Source of the DNA: Photorhabdus akhurstii
GTDB lineage: Bacteria > Pseudomonadota > Gammaproteobacteria > Enterobacterales > Enterobacteriaceae
Reading direction: 5' to 3'
Assembly: GCF_018448925.1 (NCBI RefSeq)
Contig: NZ_RCWE01000013.1
Location: 1 to 64,000, forward strand
Length of the DNA: 64,000 nucleotides
Position 1 is the stretch's first letter, and each line of letters starts with the position of its first letter. Both the position numbers and the translations under genes were made by a program. Under the pieces are notes generated by a model that was not told the origin of the DNA, did no database searches, and saw only the letters and a program-made list of their open reading frames with translations. Shown one piece after another: positions 58,663 to 64,000 of this stretch.

Positions 58663-59511
58663 TTATTGATTATCAGAACAAATTCCCTTCAATACCTTGG
58701 CATGATACGCGATATGCTCGCTGATAAAGCTGGCGACGAAATAATAGCTATGATCATAACCAGTGCGCAGATTCAATGTGTAGGGATGCCCGGTGTTTTC
58801 GCATACATCCTTCAACAGCTCAGGACGTAATTGCTCTTCAAGAAACGGGTCATCGGTACCGATGTCAATTAACATATGCAATGATTTGGCGCTATTGGTT
58901 AGCAGCTCGATTGTGTCATAGGTTTTCCATGTTTCACGATCTTCGCCCAGATAAGCGCGAAAAGCTTTTTCACCCCAAGGAACTTGAGAAGGAGCAACAA
59001 TTGGTGAAAAGGCCGATACGCTGTGGTAACGATCTGGATTGCGTAGCGCGATCATCAGTGCGCCATGACCGCCCATAGAGTGACCACTAATGGCCCGCGC
59101 GCCTGTTACTGGGAAGTGTGTTTCGATCAGTGCCAGTAGCTCTGACACCACATAATCATACATGCGATAGTGCGGCGCCCAAGGTTCCTGTGTTGCGTTG
59201 AGGTAGAAACCGGCTCCCTGACCCAAATCATAGGTGTCATCATCTGCAACTTTCTCACCGCGAGGGCTGGTATCTGGGGCGACGAGGATAATACCTTGTT
59301 CGGCAGCGTAGCGTTGAGCTCCTGCTTTAGTGATGAAATTCTGTTCATTACATGTTAAGCCCGAGAGCCAATACAGCACCGGTAATTTCTGATGTTCAGC
59401 TTGAGGAGGAAGGTAGACTGCAAAATTCATGGTACAGCCAAGCACGGCCGATTCATGCTGATAAACATCCTGCCATCCCCCAAAACAAGCGTGGCGTTCA
59501 ATCCTCTCCAT
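58663..59511 (-). CDS. S-formylglutathione hydrolase
   Basis: The enzyme hydrolyses S-formylglutathione to formate and glutathione, the second step of formaldehyde detoxification. I start at the ATG ending at 59511 (MERIERHACFGGWQ), with GAGAGGAAAAAG upstream; an upstream frame adds 11 unrelated residues. The 282-residue esterase-D protein has the nucleophile Ser145 in SGHSMGGHG, the segment LYWLSGLTCNEQNF, and GYDHSYYF with the catalytic histidine. It resembles E. coli YeiG/FrmB. It is 121 bases downstream of the dehydrogenase, in one operon. E. coli has frmRAB; no frmR is seen here. Confidence 0.94.
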   Translation of the reverse strand: MERIERHACFGGWQDVYQHESAVLGCTMNFAVYLPPQAEHQKLPVLYWLSGLTCNEQNFITKAGAQRYAAEQGIILVAPDTSPRGEKVADDDTYDLGQGAGFYLNATQEPWAPHYRMYDYVVSELLALIETHFPVTGARAISGHSMGGHGALMIALRNPDRYHSVSAFSPIVAPSQVPWGEKAFRAYLGEDRETWKTYDTIELLTNSAKSLHMLIDIGTDDPFLEEQLRPELLKDVCENTGHPYTLNLRTGYDHSYYFVASFISEHIAYHAKVLKGICSDNQ

Positions 59512-59535
59512 TCTTTTTCCTCTCTGTAAAACATA

Positions 59536-59563
59536 CAGGTTCACTTATCTCACGGTGAACCTG
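59536..59563 (-). terminator. Intra-operon hairpin between dehydrogenase and hydrolase
   Basis: CAGGTTCAC / GTGAACCTG with a 10-base loop lies in the 121-base gap between the two minus-strand genes. It could attenuate expression of the downstream hydrolase. Confidence 0.55.
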
Positions 59564-59632
59564 GGGGTTATCGTTTCCTGTTTTGTTAAAAACTGCCTAT
59601 TACTGCATGGTTTTTAACTCCCTTAGAACAGC

Positions 59633-61346
<1,714 letters not shown>

Positions 61347-62219
61347 ATGACTTCACCCGCAGCACTGCAAACAGCGATATCAAAACTCACCGTCTGGCGT
61401 AAAGGCGATCAACGCGCACCACATAAGCCATTACTGCTATTGTATGTGTTGTCTGAGTACAAAAAAGGGCATGAGCAACTATTTAATTACGGTGATGAAA
61501 TTCATCAACCACTATTACAATTACTCACCGATTTTGGCCCCAGTCGCAAAAAACACTATCCTTCAATGCCTTTCTGGCGTTTACGGGGAGATGGCTTCTG
61601 GGAACTGGAAAATGCAGAACATTGCACACCACGTCCGAGAAGCAAAGAGCCACCAAAACAAGAACTTATTGAGCATCAGGTTGCCGGAGGTTTTGATTCA
61701 GCCAGTTTTCAGTTATTGCGCTGTCAGCCTGCACTTGTTGATGAACTGGCACAACAGATCCTTAATGAACATTTCCCTGAAAGCGTTCAGGTAAGCCTGG
61801 CTGAGCGACTAGGTTTTGATATTAACAAGGGGCTAAATAGCCGTGATCCACGTTTTCGTGGTATGGTTTTACGCGCTTATCACTACCGCTGCGCCGTTTG
61901 TGGCTATGATTTACGTCTGGATGGCTCACTGGTCGGTCTGGAAGCCGCCCACATCAAATGGAAACAGTTCGGTGGCCCTTGCCTTGTGGAGAATGGTTTG
62001 GCACTTTGCACACTTCATCATTCCGCTTTTGATAGAGGTGCAATTGGCATAGACGAGAATCTGAAAATTAAGATCTCTGATGGAGTCAATCGTAGTCCGG
62101 TTGTTGAGCAATTGTTCTGGGCCAGAGATGGCGAAAGCCTTTATCTGCCGCGTAATCGTCAGTATTATCCGGCAGATAGATTTATTGAATGGCACCAGAC
62201 TCAGGTATTTAAGACATAA
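61347..62219 (+). CDS. SBD-HNH restriction endonuclease, phosphorothioate-dependent type
   Basis: The 290-residue protein has an N-terminal domain with APHKPLLLLYVL (residues 24-35) and FGPSRKKHYPSMPFWRLRGDG (63-83), which I recognise from sulfur-binding-domain (SBD) endonucleases that cut phosphorothioate-modified DNA. The C-terminal HNH nuclease has zinc cysteines Cys182-Cys185 and Cys221, and catalytic His202 (AAHIKW), Asn216 and His224/225. It would restrict incoming modified DNA; no dnd modification gene is in the window, consistent with a defensive role. Modification preference is inferred from family resemblance. Its 3' end overlaps the convergent small gene by 19 bases. Confidence 0.75.
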   Translation: MTSPAALQTAISKLTVWRKGDQRAPHKPLLLLYVLSEYKKGHEQLFNYGDEIHQPLLQLLTDFGPSRKKHYPSMPFWRLRGDGFWELENAEHCTPRPRSKEPPKQELIEHQVAGGFDSASFQLLRCQPALVDELAQQILNEHFPESVQVSLAERLGFDINKGLNSRDPRFRGMVLRAYHYRCAVCGYDLRLDGSLVGLEAAHIKWKQFGGPCLVENGLALCTLHHSAFDRGAIGIDENLKIKISDGVNRSPVVEQLFWARDGESLYLPRNRQYYPADRFIEWHQTQVFKT

Positions 62220-62473
62220 ATAAAGTCAATTTGTGTTGCATTTCTTCCTGTATAGTTATTTGCCTCCTCTCGAAGTTCCTGTAAGTGGATGGAAACTGCT
62301 TTATCCAGGGCCTCAATAACATCAAAAACGATGCTGTATGCCACCGAAATAGCCCATGAGCATTCTTCGTTCTCATCGGTGTTAGGTAGATTATTCGTAA
62401 CCAAGGAAAGAACAGAGCGTGCTTTCTTCAACTGCGCTGACTGCTGGTTGGTATCAGTAAAATCGATGGTCAT
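62201..62473 (-). CDS. Small acidic protein, function unknown
   Basis: The 90-residue acidic protein has helical character (LKKARSVLSLVTNNLP, IVFDVIEALDKAVSIHLQELREEANNYTG) and no recognised domain. An AAGGAAA ribosome binding site precedes the ATG, and the start shares one base with the stop of a truncated upstream frame (TAATG), showing operon coupling. It overlaps the end of the HNH endonuclease gene in the opposite direction. It may be an accessory protein of the restriction island; there is no proof. Confidence 0.6.
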   Translation of the reverse strand: MTIDFTDTNQQSAQLKKARSVLSLVTNNLPNTDENEECSWAISVAYSIVFDVIEALDKAVSIHLQELREEANNYTGRNATQIDFIYVLNT

Positions 62474-62585
62474 TATTTGTTTCCTTTTCGGGCCAATTCT
62501 TCAACCAGCCAATGAGCAACATTGCCGGTTAATTTACTAAGCAAGGAGTAAATAACCTGAGATTTGTTTAAGAAGGAAACTAAGT
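62473..62585 (-). pseudogene. 3' remnant of a gene truncated by IS982
   Basis: A minus-strand frame reads YLVSFLNKSQVIYSLLSKLT, then GNVAHWLVEELARKGNK, and stops in the TAATG overlap with the small gene. Its 5' part is cut off near the left end of the IS982 element at about 62586. The GN-x-A-H-W-L-V-E-E-L tail loosely recalls motif X of cytosine-5 methyltransferases, which would fit a lost modification gene, but the match is weak. Confidence 0.4.
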
Positions 62586-63150
62586 ACCTGAGGCACGATC
62601 AAAGTTTTTGCTAAAGAAAACAAAATCGTGGAGATCTTCAGGTATGTCTAATTTCGAAGAGCTTTACTGCTGCGTCGATAACTTTTGCCAAAAATTTATT
62701 TCACTCTGGCATCAACAGTTAATTAAAAATGGCTTGCTCAAATGTCACTGTGAAGTTCCCTTTTCTTTCAGTGAAGTGATGACTACCCGCATTTTATTCC
62801 ACATGAGTCATTATCATAATTTTAAAACGTTTTATATTCAGTATGTAAAACAATATCTTAAGGCCGATTTTCCCAAGTTGGTTAGCTACACCCAAATGTT
62901 AATTTTGAAGCAAGGGGCGCTCATTCCTCTATGTGCTTTTTTACGTTACGAAAGGCTGAAACCCGGGGGATTGCTTTTATTGATTCAACTAAAATTGCCG
63001 TTTGTCACAACTTCCGGATTCCCTGTCATCAAGTATTTAAGGGTGCCGTACAACGAGGGAAAACGAGTACGGGTTGGTTTTATGGCTTTAAACTTCATCT
63101 GGTTATCAATGGTTGTGGTGAGCTTTTCTTATACATTCCAGCCTAAAAAG
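62586..63150 (+). mobile_element. IS982-family element, 3'-truncated
   Basis: The element is recognised by its transposase (62644-63146). The left end is probably near ACCTGAGGCACGATC at 62586, where the disrupted frame on the minus strand ends. The right inverted repeat was not found, and the transposase tail is missing, so the element is defective. Boundaries are approximate. Confidence 0.55.
62644..63146 (+). pseudogene. IS982 transposase, frameshifted and truncated
   Basis: From ATG 62644 the translation MSNFEELYCCVDNFCQKF, then EVMTTRILFHMSHYHNFKTF and QGALIPLCAFLRYER matches IS982-family transposases. Near 62950 the frame shifts: homology continues in another frame as RGIAFIDSTKIAVCHNFRIP, then RGKTSTGWFYGFKLHLVIN, and ends at a stop at 63146. 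The C-terminal catalytic part is missing. It is inactive. Confidence 0.85.
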
Positions 63151-63203
63151 CCGAGCTTGAATTTACGAGATTGTGATATGGTTATCCTTAAGCGAAACTG
63201 AGG

Positions 63204-64000
63204 TTAAATAGCAAGATCTAAAGGGAGGTCGCTAATATCTCTTAACCGCTTACCGTCTATCATGGTTGTGAGTAGCTCTAAACTTTCTTCTAAGTTCAAT
63301 TCCTGACAACATTCAAGCAATTCATACAGTGCAAAATGATAAACATAATCCATGTCACCAGTTCCAAGAGCCAGAGACGCAATACGACTTGCCATTGGTT
63401 CCGCTGTGACGGAAGTAATGTGTGGTGCTCGCCCTTTTCTGGTTCGGATTAAATTTAGAGCTTCTGTTCTGGTATTCTGAGCACGGTCAGAACGCATTGT
63501 AAATTTACAAGATATACTTGCGTGGAGAAGGGAATGAGGATTTCCTTTATGATTTACTTCTCTTAGCATTGTATTTTTGCTGCTAAGATTATCTACTACA
63601 TCGATAGATTGATTAATGTCTTCATCCGGTTCTGGTTTTCTTGAGATAATTACATCCGGTGCAACTGTATAGCTGTCGCCGAGGAAGTTGCGTAATGTTT
63701 TGTTTTCCTGAGCAAGTATAGTAAGTTCAGAGAGGTGGGAATATTGTTCAAATTGGCCGAGGATTGCTCCACTGCGATGATGAACTTGTGCTATAGACCA
63801 TTTTCCTGGCCGGAGGGTGTCCAGCGTGGGAAATGTATCGTTTAAAAATTTGGCACAGGCTGCTTCAAATTCGTTTCCGGTTGTTTGCCCATCCTTCTTC
63901 TTTTCAGAAATCTCCGGATAGATATCTAAACGATGAGCAAGTTTATCAAAGAGTAGGTTAGAAAGAAGAACACTTATACGTTGACCACTGTCTGCATTGC
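63204..64000 (-). CDS. NgoMIV-like type II restriction endonuclease (5' end outside the window)
   Basis: The minus-strand frame is open from the window edge to 63204, encoding at least 264 residues. It contains the PD-D/ExK nuclease core: the APDVII segment, then SCKFTM directly followed by RSDR and, seven residues later, Glu. The spacing Lys-3 residues-RSDR-6 residues-Glu is that of NgoMIV (Lys187, Arg191-Arg194, Glu201), whose RSDR motif reads the CCGG core of GCCGGC; Cfr10I and Bse634I are related. The start lies beyond base 64000. The cognate methyltransferase is not in the window, unless the remnant at 62473 derives from it. Confidence 0.85.
   Translation of the reverse strand, partial: NADSGQRISVLLSNLLFDKLAHRLDIYPEISEKKKDGQTTGNEFEAACAKFLNDTFPTLDTLRPGKWSIAQVHHRSGAILGQFEQYSHLSELTILAQENKTLRNFLGDSYTVAPDVIISRKPEPDEDINQSIDVVDNLSSKNTMLREVNHKGNPHSLLHASISCKFTMRSDRAQNTRTEALNLIRTRKGRAPHITSVTAEPMASRIASLALGTGDMDYVYHFALYELLECCQELNLEESLELLTTMIDGKRLRDISDLPLDLAI

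Overview
The window is 64 kb of an AT-rich gammaproteobacterial chromosome. Its backbone is enterobacterial, in E. coli-like order: rRNA operon end, metA-aceB-aceA-aceK-iclR, lysC/pgi, ubiC-ubiA, plsB/dgkA-lexA-zur, dusA, qor-dnaB-alr-tyrB, uvrA/ssb. The low GC, the 127-bp ERIC element, the bacteriocin-immunity and tail-fibre orphans and the accessory genes fit the Morganellaceae, most likely Photorhabdus or a close relative. The genus is inferred from general resemblance, not from a database search.

Layout: (1) 1-9159: 3' end of 23S rRNA, 5S rRNA, metA behind a MetJ operator, the glyoxylate-shunt operon aceBAK and its repressor iclR, with a three-repeat protein inserted between aceK and iclR. 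(2) 9160-18951: accessory block replacing metH. It holds a membrane-anchored M28 peptidase and a compact six-gene operon (11957-18887): alpha/beta hydrolase, small membrane protein, ferritin-like diiron oxygenase, acyl-CoA-dehydrogenase-like flavoprotein, a fusion of class III aminotransferase with acyl-ACP-reductase-like domain, and an MprF-like aminoacyl-tRNA-dependent transferase. Together these look like a pathway from acyl-ACP to fatty aldehyde, amine, N-hydroxylamine, aminoacyl conjugate and an N-N-bonded (hydrazine or azoxy) product, by analogy with valanimycin biosynthesis. This is the best candidate for an undescribed system. (3) 19206-29875: lysC, pgi, ubiCA, plsB, dgkA, lexA, zur and a DUF1266-like gene. 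(4) 30078-37576: accessory stretch with a Tat-exported lactate-oxidase-like enzyme, an orphan tail fibre and its assembly chaperone, a VOC protein, three orphan antitoxin-type regulators with toxin debris, dusA, and an ASCH-domain gene behind a truncated partner.

(5) 37727-49656: qor, dnaB, alr, tyrB, an orphan colicin E3-type immunity gene, a hicA-hicB fusion pseudogene, the pseudouridine catabolic pair psuK-psuG, uvrA and ssb. (6) 49897-57174: a minus-strand carotenoid operon (carotenoid cleavage oxygenase, crtE, type 2 idi, crtY, crtI, crtB) predicted to make beta-carotene and possibly cleave it. An ERIC element forms the last ~39 codons of the oxygenase. (7) 57175-64000: insertion-sequence debris, a small beta-rich protein, the formaldehyde detoxification pair (S-formylglutathione hydrolase, glutathione-dependent formaldehyde dehydrogenase), then a restriction island: an SBD-HNH-type endonuclease, a small unknown gene, a broken IS982 transposase and an NgoMIV-like endonuclease running off the right edge.

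Regulation visible in sequence includes a MetJ array at metA, two LexA boxes at lexA, one LexA box between uvrA and ssb, and many intrinsic terminators. I saw no tRNA gene, CRISPR array or replication origin.
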